The translations under genes and the position numbers were made by a program. Shown here one piece after another: positions 12,467 to 21,850 of a DNA stretch of 64,000 nucleotides. Position 1 is the first letter of the stretch; the number at the start of each line of letters is the position of its first letter. The notes under the pieces were generated by a model, which saw only the letters and a program-made list of their open reading frames with translations, was not told the DNA's origin and searched no databases. The stretch spans positions 186,001-250,000 of the forward strand of contig JAQFVV010006222.1 in the NCBI GenBank assembly GCA_028023455.1, read 5' to 3'. This DNA comes from Epiperipatus broadwayi (Eukaryota; Onychophora; Udeonychophora; Euonychophora; Peripatidae).

Positions 12467-12864
12467 ATTTTTTTTTTGTAATTTTATTTTTTACTATTAA
12501 GGCTTTGGTGATTTTATATTGCTAAAGCTATTAATATAGGTGTATCTGAACTTAGTTCAGTGCATTGGAAGACATATGGATGTCTGAAAATTTCAGATTT
12601 TCTACTTAATAGTTATACATTAGATAAAGTGTTGGGCTTGTCCTTGTATTTTTAATCCAATGCTTGAATATCCTGGCACCTCACTGATGATGCCAGTAGC
12701 AGAAACTAGTCTGGGATTGAGAATATTCTGGAAAGCTTATTAAGAGTTAAACCATTAAACATCACATGATCAATACCTGTTTATCTTATTAAGAGCTCAG
12801 CTCTATATATAATATTTGTAAATACAAGCTTATTAAATTAGGTCATGTGACATCTGACTTGATT
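12467..12864 (+). repeat. Ribozyme-bearing repeat, unit 4
   Basis: Unit on the plus strand with the best-preserved hammerhead. It lacks the ACTTAAATAGCCA block but has about 50 bp of extra sequence near 12750-12800. The distance to the unit 3 cleavage position is 355 bp, and to that of unit 5 it is 422 bp. Confidence 0.8.
12666..12729 (+). ncRNA. Type-I hammerhead ribozyme motif with intact core
   Basis: All conserved core positions are present. CTGATGA lies at 12684-12690, the stem II hairpin TGC-CAGTA-GCA at 12691-12701 and GAAA at 12702-12705. A two-base-pair stem III (AC-TA-GT) is followed by C at 12711, the expected cleavage site. Stem I is open-ended: ACCTCA (12678-12683) pairs with TGGGAT with one wobble and one mismatch near its end. 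After a GGC internal loop, GAATATCCT pairs with AGAATATTC with one mismatch. A minimal stem III is typical of animal repeat-borne hammerheads, which usually act best as dimers. Activity is inferred, not shown. Confidence 0.8.
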
Positions 12865-13185
12865 TTTTTTTGTAATTTTCTTTTTTTCCATTAAAGCTTA
12901 GGTGATTTTATATAGCTAGAGCTATTAATATATGGTGTATCTGAACTTAGTTCAGTCCCATGTGGCTATTTAAGTTAGATAGCTGGATTGGAAGACATAT
13001 GGATGTCTGAAAATTTCAGATTTTCTACTTAGTAGTTATACATTAGATAAAGTGTTGTTTTGCCCTGTTATTTTTAATCTAATGCTTGAATATCCTGGCA
13101 CCTCACCAATGATACCAGTAGCAGAAACTGGTCTGAGGTTAAGGATATTGTGCAAAGCTTGTTAAGAGCTTATTTGCATGCTCTC
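12865..13185 (+). repeat. Ribozyme-bearing repeat, unit 5
   Basis: Third plus-strand unit, with the full ATTTAAGTTAGATAGCTGG block and the GAACTTAGTTCAG palindrome. It ends after AAGAGCTTATTT where similarity to the other units stops. Confidence 0.8.
13088..13150 (+). ncRNA. Hammerhead ribozyme-like motif, unit 5 (core mutated)
   Basis: The stems are the best in the cluster: ACCTCA/TGAGGT is perfect, stem II is nearly complete, and stem III plus cleavage context is ACTGGTC. The first core strand reads CCAATGA in place of CTGATGA, with U4 and G5 changed, which should abolish activity. Stem preservation with a broken core suggests decay after a functional past. Confidence 0.65.
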
Positions 13186-13192
13186 TCTGTAT

Positions 13193-13320
13193 AATATATA
13201 TTTAAAAGAGACGTGAACTCAGACTTTCAAGCTCCATACAGTTATCTAATCCATCTTATACAATGGATACACATGACCACATACCTTGCATTAAGTTTAG
13301 TATAAAAAATATACATGTAT
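13193..13320 (+). repeat. Partial copy of the 13.5/62.2-kb dispersed repeat
   Basis: The GAACTCAGACTTTCA block and the following CCATAC...GGATACACATGA run resemble the start of the repeat at 13479. Diverged, low-confidence assignment. Confidence 0.35.
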
Positions 13321-13323
13321 TTA

Positions 13324-13326
<3 letters not shown>

Positions 13327-13373
<47 letters not shown>
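13327..13373. repeat. (TA)n microsatellite
   Basis: Uninterrupted TA dinucleotide repeat of about 46 bp. Confidence 0.95.
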
Positions 13374-13377
<4 letters not shown>

Positions 13378-13478
13378 AATAGATGAAACCATCATTGTGT
13401 AAGAATTTTAGTAAAATGTTATTGTTTTGGCTAGCATTACAATGTTATAACTGAAACACACAGGCTTATTATATACTT

Positions 13479-13735
13479 GTGTCTATATATGTAATATATA
13501 GGATATATGAGCACAGACTTTCACATGACCCACCACTCTCCACACTATCTCATAACACTGATACACTCAAACACACATATGTTGAAAAGATAAACAATCA
13601 CCAATATACATATTTCATGCTAAACCAGCAATCATCAGTTGGTCCAGATTACCATCTCCATACATATATGCTATAAGTGCTCAGATATATATTAAGATAG
13701 CCAAACCTCATACTTTAATGGATAGGCTTCAATCT
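13479..13735 (-). repeat. Dispersed repeat with second-type hammerhead
   Basis: About 250 bp that is similar to 62240-62500: shared landmarks are CACACATATG/CACACATGGG, the ribozyme region, and TATATTAAGATAGC. The plus-strand open frame here has no protein signature. Sense is taken from the hammerhead on the minus strand. Confidence 0.7.
13596..13650 (-). ncRNA. Hammerhead ribozyme motif, second family
   Basis: Minus strand: AATC, TGG, ACCAA, CTGATGA (13638-13632), stem II TGCT-GGTTT-AGCA flanked by a T/T mismatch, GAAA (13616-13613), stem III ATA-TG-TAT closed by A15.1-U16.1, then A at the cleavage position (13605). TTGGT pairs perfectly with ACCAA and GATT with AATC, leaving TGG as a bulge. 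All core bases are present. The T/T mismatch next to the core in stem II is the main weakness. Confidence 0.7.
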
Positions 13736-13956
13736 ACTCCACCCTCCAACTCTTCAACCATTCATTCAATTGAAAATCTGATGATGGAATGCTCAAAGGC
13801 CACCCTGAGGCTGAGATTCTTGTCACACCCATGATGACCTAAAGTCTATCCGATCCCTCATGTACAGTGTTATATGATTTCAATTTTAAATATATATTGT
13901 TTACTGATCATTTTTAAAAAAGAGGTAGTGAAGATAAAAACAATATTTTTTCTAGT
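13736..13956. other. Short unassigned segment
   Basis: Less AT-rich around 13730-13860 (for example GGCCACCCTGAGGCTGAG). It may be the edge of another repeat, but I found no second copy in the window. Confidence 0.35.
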
Positions 13957-14905
13957 CTCATCATCATCAACCATTATTAATCCACTGCAGGATGAAGGTC
14001 TCTCCAAGTTCAATCCATCTTCTCAATCTTTAGCTTCTCTTCTCCACATCACCTCTGCACACTTTCTTATTTCATCGACCATCTCACATGTGGTCTCTTT
14101 TTGGGTTTTTTACAATCTCTTGGAATCCAGTTTAAGATTTCAATTGTCCATCTATTATCATCTTTTCTAGCAATGTGTCCATCCCAAATCGAATTCAGCC
14201 TTTTAATTTTTTCAATGAAGTCAGTAACACCTGTTTGTTCTCTTACCCATATATTGCATTTTCAATCTCGTCTTGTTACTCCCAACATGCATCTCTCCAT
14301 ACTTCTTTGAGTGGTCTGAAGTCTCTCTATTGCTCTTCTATTAAGTGTGCCAAGTCTCAGATCCATATGTAAGACCCAGTAAAACACATTTATTAAAAAC
14401 CTTCCTTTTCAAACACATAGGCATATTTCCTTTTAGTATCAAGTTATTTCTACCAAAAGTACTCCAACCAAGTTTAATTATATGATTAATTTCATCTATT
14501 ATGTATTCATCTGTATTAGTAATCTGACCAAGGTATTTGTAACAGTTAACTTCTTCTAACTCATCATAATCAATCTTAATTTTCATACTTTGAAAAAAAT
14601 CCATTAAATATTACTTTAGTCTTTTTACAATTTATCTTTAGTCCTATTTTTCTACTTTCATCTAATAACTCCTGCAACATTTTCTGAAGCTCTAAAGCAT
14701 TATTTGCAAAAACAATACATAATCAGCAAAATCTAAATGACTTAAATAATCTCCATTTACTTTCACTCCTTTATCTTCCCATTTTAATCCACAAAATGTT
14801 TCTTGCAGCACTGTTGTAAAAAGTTTTGGAGATATTGAGTCACCCTGTCTTACACCCTTCTCGATGTGATTTTTTCAGTATCATTATGTAATCTACTTTA
14901 CACTG
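13957..14905 (-). pseudogene. 5'-truncated RTE-like LINE copy
   Basis: The DNA closely follows the 3' end of the LINE at 38849-42144, from the (CAT)n tail (13957) through the C-terminal and reverse-transcriptase regions. It stops near 14905, so the 5' two-thirds are missing. The longest remaining frame (14604-14341, minus) carries the block NCYKYLGQI, shared with the longer copy. The catalytic region reads FADY in place of FADD. Several indels break the frame. Such 5' truncation is the usual outcome of target-primed reverse transcription. Confidence 0.85.
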
Positions 14906-16328
14906 TTATAAAGTAAAATACAGTGAATCTGCTATAATGAATTAAATGGTCACAAAATATCATTTGCTATACTAATTTTCACTGGAGCTTACACCAAAAT
15001 CCATACATTTAAAGTTAGTCTGTTCAAGGCATATGACTTCAACCATGAAAAATAATCATTTAAGCAGAAAAATACAGTTACAAAATTAATTCCTGTATAT
15101 AATCATCAGTGCGATTTTAATGATAACTAAAGTTCATAGTGTAAAAATATAAAATTAAAATGTAACCTCCTAATAAAAATTTGCCAATCATTGATTTTAC
15201 AGCTTGTCCTTTCTTATGAGATAAATTTAATAGTATCTGTACTTGTGCCACAAATCTCACAACTTGTTTTCCTGAATCTCATTAATCACAGTTTACTGAC
15301 AATAAACTCATTCATAGTCATAATAGTTATACCAGATGGCAATATAAAATTCTTCAAACATTTTGCTTAAACTTTTCACAAGTGTTTATTGTCTTTCATA
15401 AATATTTATTGGAATTCTTACATTTGTACTATATGAGATGATCAAATATATGAAAGGATAACGGCCTTCATGTGGCATATTTTGTGAGTAGTATTCATTA
15501 ATATGTAAAACCAATAGTTTTTACATGGAAATCAGAATTTTTCTTGATGAATTGCTGGTCAATGTTAGAAAATTATGAAATTTCATAAAATTATTAATAT
15601 AAAATCTATAAAAGATGGCTGCATCAGAACTACAGAAGTGAAAATCCTGGGATCTTGAATTAAAAAATGATTTGTAATGTTGTCAACAATGTACATATCA
15701 AGTGATGATATATTCTTTATAGAGTTATATTTTCTTCACTACATAAAACATATTTCAACTTAGCATACAGAGTATATCAAAATTAAAAATGGAGATCATC
15801 TACAAATTAATTGCTCAGCAATAAAGTGGAATATTAGCAAACTCATTACTCTTGTTATAATGCATATATTCTTCCATTTTCTGGATTTACAATGATTATA
15901 GATAGAATGTGTTATAAACATAATATAATTATATTTGCTTCAAAGCATATTGTAAATCAAACAACTCCATTAAAGATAGTTTATGGGTGCAATATTTACA
16001 AATCCCACCAATATAAACTGATCTCTTCTTTTCCACATTTTCCGATATTTTCTATATTTATAAAAGATTTCACTTCATGTAGTAGACTATGTACTTTATG
16101 ATATTAAACATTTATGATATAAAACATTCAATTTAGGTAGATGGAGAACAGAAGCAATTACTTATTTATATTTTGTTTCAACAAAAAAATGATTTTCTAA
16201 TATTTGCTGAACTAATATAGATGAAAGCTATCATATTCAGAGATGTAATTTAATGAAAGCTAACTGGAAATTGATTTTTAGGCATTTTCACAAAAATATA
16301 TTTTAAAAACATTGTTCAATTCCTACTT
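14906..16328. other. AT-rich non-coding DNA
   Basis: No supported gene. I looked for transposase-like reading frames flanking the Gypsy insertion and found none. Confidence 0.5.
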
Positions 16329-16329
16329 A

Positions 16330-16454
16330 ATAATGATTCCAACACAACTGAAATAAAACAACTATATAAAAATAAATATTTTCTTTACTATTGAACTTTT
16401 CATCTTGTATAAGTAAAACCGCTTCAATAACAAAACAATTATTTATTTCTATAT
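16330..16454 (+). repeat. Left part of a foldback split by the Gypsy insertion
   Basis: Positions 16330-16367 (AATGATTCCAACACAACTGA...) are the inverted complement of 23679-23717, with about one mismatch over 38 bp. With the LTR element removed, the two arms would flank a loop of roughly 85 bp. The Gypsy element therefore sits at the loop/right-arm junction of an older foldback or MITE. Confidence 0.7.
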
Positions 16455-18076
16455 TGTGACACGACAACTTTCTTTCTTCCCCTACTAACTGAATTTTAGT
16501 TATTAGAATCGGCATCGAGGGCGCCACCAAGGATTTCTCTCTTGGAACCTGGTCACGTAACTTTACATAAACCTGGTCTTTATTTATTTTCGAACGACGA
16601 TTCACTGATTATAAACTTTGATTATAATCTCACAGGGGTTTTCCTTTAAGAACACTAACTAATTATTATAAATAATTCAAGAATTCAAGAATACATTGGA
16701 CAAAAAAAACTTTTAATTTCTTTTACTACTATTTATTATTAATAACCTTATAATTCTATCCGATCCAGAAAGAACTGACTTACAATTTCTGATTTTCCCT
16801 CTGTTTACTTTCTAATTATGCTTCCCAAATATTTACCATAGATTTACTCGCGCCTACACTAATACTGCGAATTCTAGCAGACGTGTATATAAGACGACTT
16901 ATAGTATTTTTAATCTTTCCTGAAGTTTATTTTTAAACTCCACTTTCTTTGGTAAATAAATAAATTGCAAAAATCTTACAATGAACGTATAAGTGTCTTT
17001 CGTTTTCTTATACTTTCAATTCTTTCCTTATTTTCTACTAACAAACGAGTAACGCCCCAAGGTTCTCTGTTACTTGGCGATGCACTTTTATACCCCCACC
17101 CTGTTGTTACTCTCTAGATCGAATAGATATTAAATAATTTAAAATACAGTTATTCCAATATTTCATAAAAAAATATTGAACGAAAATTAACATTAATAGA
17201 TTACAATATTAAACAAATTTATTTCCCCCCTCTATTGTTGAAACATTCGTAATAAACATAATAAATGAAAATTAAATTAAAGATAAAGTTCTATTACGCT
17301 TTACTTAGAGTTCTCATTAATTAAAAGTTTATAATTACCCTGATCGATCAGAGCGGAGTGGCCTGATTTTCATAGGTTTTACATTCCATTGGTCGTGCCT
17401 TTGTCCTTGTATATGCGAATTCCATGAGTGTTCCTTTGGTTGTCCGGCTAGCAATATCCGTTTCTTCCATTCCATAACTCTCTCGATAGCTTCATTCAGA
17501 TGGAGTGGCGGTCAATTCCCCAAAGGGGAAGGTTGTGATAACTTTAGCCGCTATACATTTGACAAGAGTCCGCAAAATTAAATTTCAATAATAATAATTT
17601 TTATTGTTCGAAACACAGCTGCTTTCTTTATTGTCCTTGCTGGTCTCTAAAAGTCAAGTCAACTGATCTCTCTTAAAAGCGATCTTATCTCCCCTCTTTC
17701 TTATCTTTTTTTTTTTAATTAGCGTAATAGCAATTACTAACCAAATATTTTTACTTTGTGAAAGTTTCAACAATAGAGTATAATTACTACCAAGAATCTA
17801 ATTTTGTTTTCTTTTCCCCACCCTTTTATCTCTCGAATTTTTCTCCCTTTTAATTAAACACTTTTAACATTTTTTTTTTTTAATAAATTATATTCAATTT
17901 TATTTGTTTATTTCAAAATAAAAGTTCAAAATTTTTACCCTTTCCATTAAATCAAAACCATTTGTTAATTAATTTTTTTTTTTCATTTTACAAACTATTT
18001 AACTTCAAAAATATTTATGACAAATTATAAATATGTGAGCTTATATATATATGAGCTGACTTAAAATATCAGCTCA
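16455..18076 (-). repeat. 3' LTR of the Gypsy element
   Basis: Matches 22053-23678 nearly base for base. On the minus strand it begins TGAGCTGATATTTTAAG and ends CGTGTCACA. The extreme 5' end forms a hairpin (TGAGCTGA/TCAGCTCA around a 9-base loop). A 15-bp inverted pair, CTCTATTGTTGAAAC (17230-17244) and its complement (17764-17778), lies inside. AATAAA signals lie near the end of the LTR. A run of purine-leaning sequence, AAATGGGGCAA, immediately precedes it (18077 onward) as a weak polypurine tract. Confidence 0.95.
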
Positions 18077-18114
18077 TTGCCCCATTTGTCATAAAAAAAC
18101 AATAAAAAAAAACT

Positions 18115-18411
18115 TTAATTGCCCCGCGGTGACTTGTCCCCTTCCCCCTTACAAGGTTTTAAAGATCTTGCGTTATACGCTCCCTTCTTACCTTTCTTTC
18201 CTAGAATCATGAATGCATTGGGACCGCATTTTTGAATGATTTTGTACGGACCTTCAAATAAAGGGAAAAATTTCTTATATTGCTTCTCGCTCATTTTACT
18301 CACAGGCTGGGTTTTGACATAAACCCAATCTCCTATCTTAAAATGTACTGGACTATTATTCCCTCTTTTCTTTCGCTGTTCAGCTTTTTTTTTAATCTCT
18401 CTCTGGCGCAA
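18115..18411 (-). pseudogene. Integrase C-terminal segment, out of frame
   Basis: This frame encodes the end of integrase: VHFKIGDWVYVKTQ, then FPLFEGPYKI, matching the GPY/F module that follows the catalytic core in many Gypsy integrases. It lies in the -1 frame relative to the main Pol frame, which stops at 18333. The overlap holds a nine-residue T run on the plus strand (18385-18393). Switching frame within that A-run on the sense strand would join the two parts, so a homopolymer length change (mutation or sequencing error) is the simplest explanation. Stops just inside the interior, before the 3' LTR. Confidence 0.8.
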
Positions 18412-21017
18412 CTTCGATCCTTCACTATGTCTACTGTTTCATTCTCGGGGGGCAAACGACACTTGAGAAGAGAAGGTTCCAGATGGCCGTAATGTAATCG
18501 TTCAGGGGCAAACCCCGTAGACTCGTGGTACGTGCAATTAATAATTTTCACTATTTGAGGAAGTACTTTCACCCAATGTTTATGATTTTCCTTCAAATGT
18601 GCCCGAAATAAGTTTCCCAATTCCTTCATAACCCTTTCACACGGGTTAGATTGGGGATTTCTTATAGAGGTTAAGATATGGTGTATGTTTTCCTGTTTTA
18701 TCCAACTTTTCCATTCCCTGGATATAAATGGCGTCCCATGGTCACTCAAAATTGCACGTGGTCTTCCCACCTGAACGAATTGTTTCTTCTTTAACACAGC
18801 AATAGAATTTTTTGTATCGGCTTTGTGCAATGGATAAGCCCGTACCAGCTTCGAAAACACATCGAACGTCACCAAGATATATTTATATCGACGAAACGAA
18901 GGTAATGGGCCATAAAAATCGATGGCCAACAATTCATTTGGGTTTTGGGCTATAATAGGAGTCAATATTCCCGCATAATTTTTATTCGCCGGTTTATTTT
19001 GTCTGCATCCATGGCACATCTGAAGTGTATTAATAATCGACCTATACATATTTGGCCAATAATACCACCTCTGTAAAATTTTATTCACTTTAAGTGCGCC
19101 ATAGTGTCCATATGTCCTATGTACATAATTTATTAAGCGCATTCTTAAGCTTTTGGGTATGACTATTCTCCAGTAATCGGTTCCTTCTTTGACCTGAAAC
19201 ATCAACGTTCCGTTTATCATTTTATACCGATTTATTCTATTATTATTTTTTTTTGCGTCGGTTTGCTTGCGTAGGTCGGTATCATTGTAACGTTGTATTA
19301 TCTTTTTGCATGTGGGATCGGATGACTGAAAAATTTTTATCCTCTTCATGTCCCTTTCCATCGACATATCCGCATCTATTATAAGTGGAGTTAACCGTGC
19401 TCCCTCTAATGTTAAATTTTGGCCTGTATCCGGTACCGGATTTCGGCTCAATATGTCCGGCACGATATTTTCCTTCCCTGAGCAATGAACCACTCGGTAG
19501 TTAAATCTTTGTAAATATAACGCCCACCTTATAAGCCTATCGTTTGTTAAGTAGCATTTATTTATAAACTCTAGACTCTTGTGATCCGTAATAATAATAA
19601 TCTCGGATCCTAATAGTAAATGTTTAAGTTTATTTAACGCCCATATGATGGCCAGTGCTTCTCTTTCTGTAGTCGTATAATTTCTTTCTGCAGAGTTTAA
19701 ATTTCTACTTAAAAAATACAAGACTTGCGGTTTTTTTTCTTTATTCTCTTGAAATAATACAGCCCCCAACCCCACTTTACTGCTGTCGGTCTGGAGCATA
19801 AAAGGTTTATTAAAATCCGGGTATGCGAGTATGACGTTTTTTTCAAAATTTTCTTTAATTTTGCTGAATGCCTCGCTTTGTTTTTTAGTCCACTCCCACC
19901 TGCTTTCTTTTCTAAGCAATTGTAAAAGTGCCTCCGTGTCTACAGAAAATTTCTCGTAAAACCTCTGATAAAAACCACATAGGCCTAAGAATGACCTAAT
20001 TTGTTTTTTATTCTTAGGTTGAGGAAAACGACTTATAGCGTCAATCTTATCAGGATGAGGTCTCACTCCTTGAGCACAAACGAGATGCCCTAAAAACAAA
20101 ATTTCTTTTTGCAATATATTACTTTTTTTTAGATTTATCGTCATATTTTTCTGCTGGCATTCTTGAAAAAATATATTTAAACTTTCCAAATGTTCTTGAG
20201 GTGACCGTGATGCTATAACAACGTCATCCATATAATATACAATAAGTTGTTTTACCCTATCGGATAACACCTGGTCCAAACATCGAAGCAACCCCGACCC
20301 ACTGTTAACTAACCCAAATGGCACTCGCTGAAACACATATGTATATCCCTCATATCTAAATGCGGTGTATTTTTGGTCTTCTATATGTAATGGCATCTGC
20401 CAATAACTCGATGTTAGATCGAAAGACGAAAAATATTTCTTCTCTCGGAATTCCAATAGTAAGTCTGTGATACGCGGCGGCACATCTCTATCAGGAATCG
20501 TAATGGCGTTTAACTGACGCGCGTCTAAACACACTCTCATTGAACCGTCTTTTTTTTTTACTATCACCAGAGGATTTATATATGGGGATTGCTGTTTTTT
20601 TATGATACCCCATTTTTCCATCTGTTGTATTTGTTTGTCTACTTCACTTTTATATTTAACTGGAATGGGGTATGACCTGCCCTGGAAGTGAGTCTCTGTT
20701 TTTACTTTGATACGATGCGTATAGCCCTTTATAATCCCAGGATTCGTAGCAAACACTTGTTTGTGCCGCTGCAATATCTCTCTAAGTTGGTCTTTCCCTT
20801 CACTATTATCCTTTTCTAACTTGCTTACTTTATCGTCTATCTCCATATCAATATCATCTACTCTCACACATGCTATCCTATTGCTTAGTTTATTACGATC
20901 ACTAAAGGGTACTTTTTCATTTTTTATTATTACTACCTTTTCATTAAAATTGATTTTTGTCCCCGTTTGATACATAAAGTCAGACCCCAGTATCATATCT
21001 TCTATTAAACCTGGCAT
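18333..21017 (-). CDS. Gypsy Pol: protease C-term, RT, RNase H, integrase
   Basis: The 894 residues are counted from the first Met, though translation probably enters from the Gag frame slightly upstream. ILGSDF (residues 9-14) is the C-terminal part of a retroviral-type aspartic protease. Reverse transcriptase follows, with FDLTSSYWQ (199-207) and the catalytic YMDD (262-265). RNase H has D411, E451, D478 and D521. Integrase has an HHCC zinc-binding region (H633, H638, C668, C671) and catalytic D700, D759 and E794. The protein copies element RNA into DNA in cytoplasmic particles and integrates it in the nucleus. All catalytic residues are present. The last part of integrase is displaced into another frame (18115-18411). 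Confidence 0.95.
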   Translation of the reverse strand: MPGLIEDMILGSDFMYQTGTKINFNEKVVIIKNEKVPFSDRNKLSNRIACVRVDDIDMEIDDKVSKLEKDNSEGKDQLREILQRHKQVFATNPGIIKGYTHRIKVKTETHFQGRSYPIPVKYKSEVDKQIQQMEKWGIIKKQQSPYINPLVIVKKKDGSMRVCLDARQLNAITIPDRDVPPRITDLLLEFREKKYFSSFDLTSSYWQMPLHIEDQKYTAFRYEGYTYVFQRVPFGLVNSGSGLLRCLDQVLSDRVKQLIVYYMDDVVIASRSPQEHLESLNIFFQECQQKNMTINLKKSNILQKEILFLGHLVCAQGVRPHPDKIDAISRFPQPKNKKQIRSFLGLCGFYQRFYEKFSVDTEALLQLLRKESRWEWTKKQSEAFSKIKENFEKNVILAYPDFNKPFMLQTDSSKVGLGAVLFQENKEKKPQVLYFLSRNLNSAERNYTTTEREALAIIWALNKLKHLLLGSEIIIITDHKSLEFINKCYLTNDRLIRWALYLQRFNYRVVHCSGKENIVPDILSRNPVPDTGQNLTLEGARLTPLIIDADMSMERDMKRIKIFQSSDPTCKKIIQRYNDTDLRKQTDAKKNNNRINRYKMINGTLMFQVKEGTDYWRIVIPKSLRMRLINYVHRTYGHYGALKVNKILQRWYYWPNMYRSIINTLQMCHGCRQNKPANKNYAGILTPIIAQNPNELLAIDFYGPLPSFRRYKYILVTFDVFSKLVRAYPLHKADTKNSIAVLKKKQFVQVGRPRAILSDHGTPFISREWKSWIKQENIHHILTSIRNPQSNPCERVMKELGNLFRAHLKENHKHWVKVLPQIVKIINCTYHESTGFAPERLHYGHLEPSLLKCRLPPENETVDIVKDRSCARERLKKKLNSERKEGIIVQYILR

Positions 21018-21037
21018 AGATAATAGCGTATGTTGTA

Positions 21038-21850
21038 TTATATTTTTTTTCCCACTTGTATTTCTCCATATACTTGCACGGGGTCGAGTTTGACTTTTTT
21101 CCCATTTGCCATAGTTATTTCCGATTTCTTTAATGGTAACGTATGCAGTGATCCCTTCTGACTTCTGATTTGATTGAGCATTTTGTTCGAGATTATGGAG
21201 ACCTGACTTCCCGAGTCCAACAGAGCTTGTACTTCAATCCCCTGTAATTTTACTGCAATTACAGGGCACGTTTGCTCCGCCATTGTCTGAATTTTTTCTT
21301 CTTCTTCTATAATAACGTTTAATAATTTGAGATGCGTTTCTTCTCCCTCTTCTTGTTGCTGCATGTTTTCCTCATCCGTTAGTGCTTCCAAGACTTCTTC
21401 TAACCCTTCGTGTATGCACGTCTTTAACCTATTCCGTATATTTCTTGGCATATTTCTGCTTATTATATTCATAATCTGGCATTCTGGAATCGGATATTCA
21501 ATTACTCTTCTTAACTTCGTCATTTGTCTCAAGAAAAATTGTCTATACCCCATCCCCTTTTCTTTTGAATATTTTTCCGTTTCTACGTCCCTTTGTAATC
21601 TTTCTTGCCTTTCTATGTTCCAAAATCTTCGTATCAGAGCTTTAGTGTACTGTTTAAAACTATCGGGCTTCTCATATATAGTTCTCCACCATTCTCTTGC
21701 TGTGCCTTCCAGATAGCTACTTGCTATGATTATTTTTACCTTCTCTCCTACTTTGTATATATCAAAACACTCTTCTAAACTTTCTATGTGTTCGAATAAT
21801 GTTTCCTCATTTTTCCCTTCGAAAATTATTATCTCCATTCCGTCTTGCAT
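21038..21850 (-). CDS. Gypsy Gag plus N-terminal protease
   Basis: A 270-residue frame. The Gag part contains the conserved capsid-like segment YLEGTAREWW (46-55) and RRFWNIERQERL (74-85), features of Ty3/Gypsy Gag. There is no CCHC zinc knuckle. The C-terminus holds the protease active site, ALLDSGSQVSII (catalytic D212-S213-G214). The frame stops 19 residues before the Met counted for Pol, and an A-run at 21043-21050 would allow a -1 shift into Pol that completes the protease. Start: first Met after an in-frame stop in the leader. Gag builds the particle in which reverse transcription occurs. Confidence 0.9.
   Translation of the reverse strand: MQDGMEIIIFEGKNEETLFEHIESLEECFDIYKVGEKVKIIIASSYLEGTAREWWRTIYEKPDSFKQYTKALIRRFWNIERQERLQRDVETEKYSKEKGMGYRQFFLRQMTKLRRVIEYPIPECQIMNIISRNMPRNIRNRLKTCIHEGLEEVLEALTDEENMQQQEEGEETHLKLLNVIIEEEEKIQTMAEQTCPVIAVKLQGIEVQALLDSGSQVSIISNKMLNQIRSQKGSLHTLPLKKSEITMANGKKVKLDPVQVYGEIQVGKKI
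21043..21050 (-). promoter_or_regulatory. Candidate -1 ribosomal frameshift site
   Basis: On the minus strand eight A residues follow GGG. In the Gag frame the codons are GGA AAA AAA ATA then TAA, so the heptamer A AAA AAA sits in the correct phase for -1 slippage. The -1 frame is open from there into Pol and joins the protease active-site half to its ILG half. The stop codon lies one codon past the slip. No downstream pseudoknot was assessed. Confidence 0.75.

Noticed and set aside
14906-16328. Transposase relics flanking the Gypsy insertion
   Set aside because: Reading all frames by eye gave no sustained similarity to hAT or mariner proteins.
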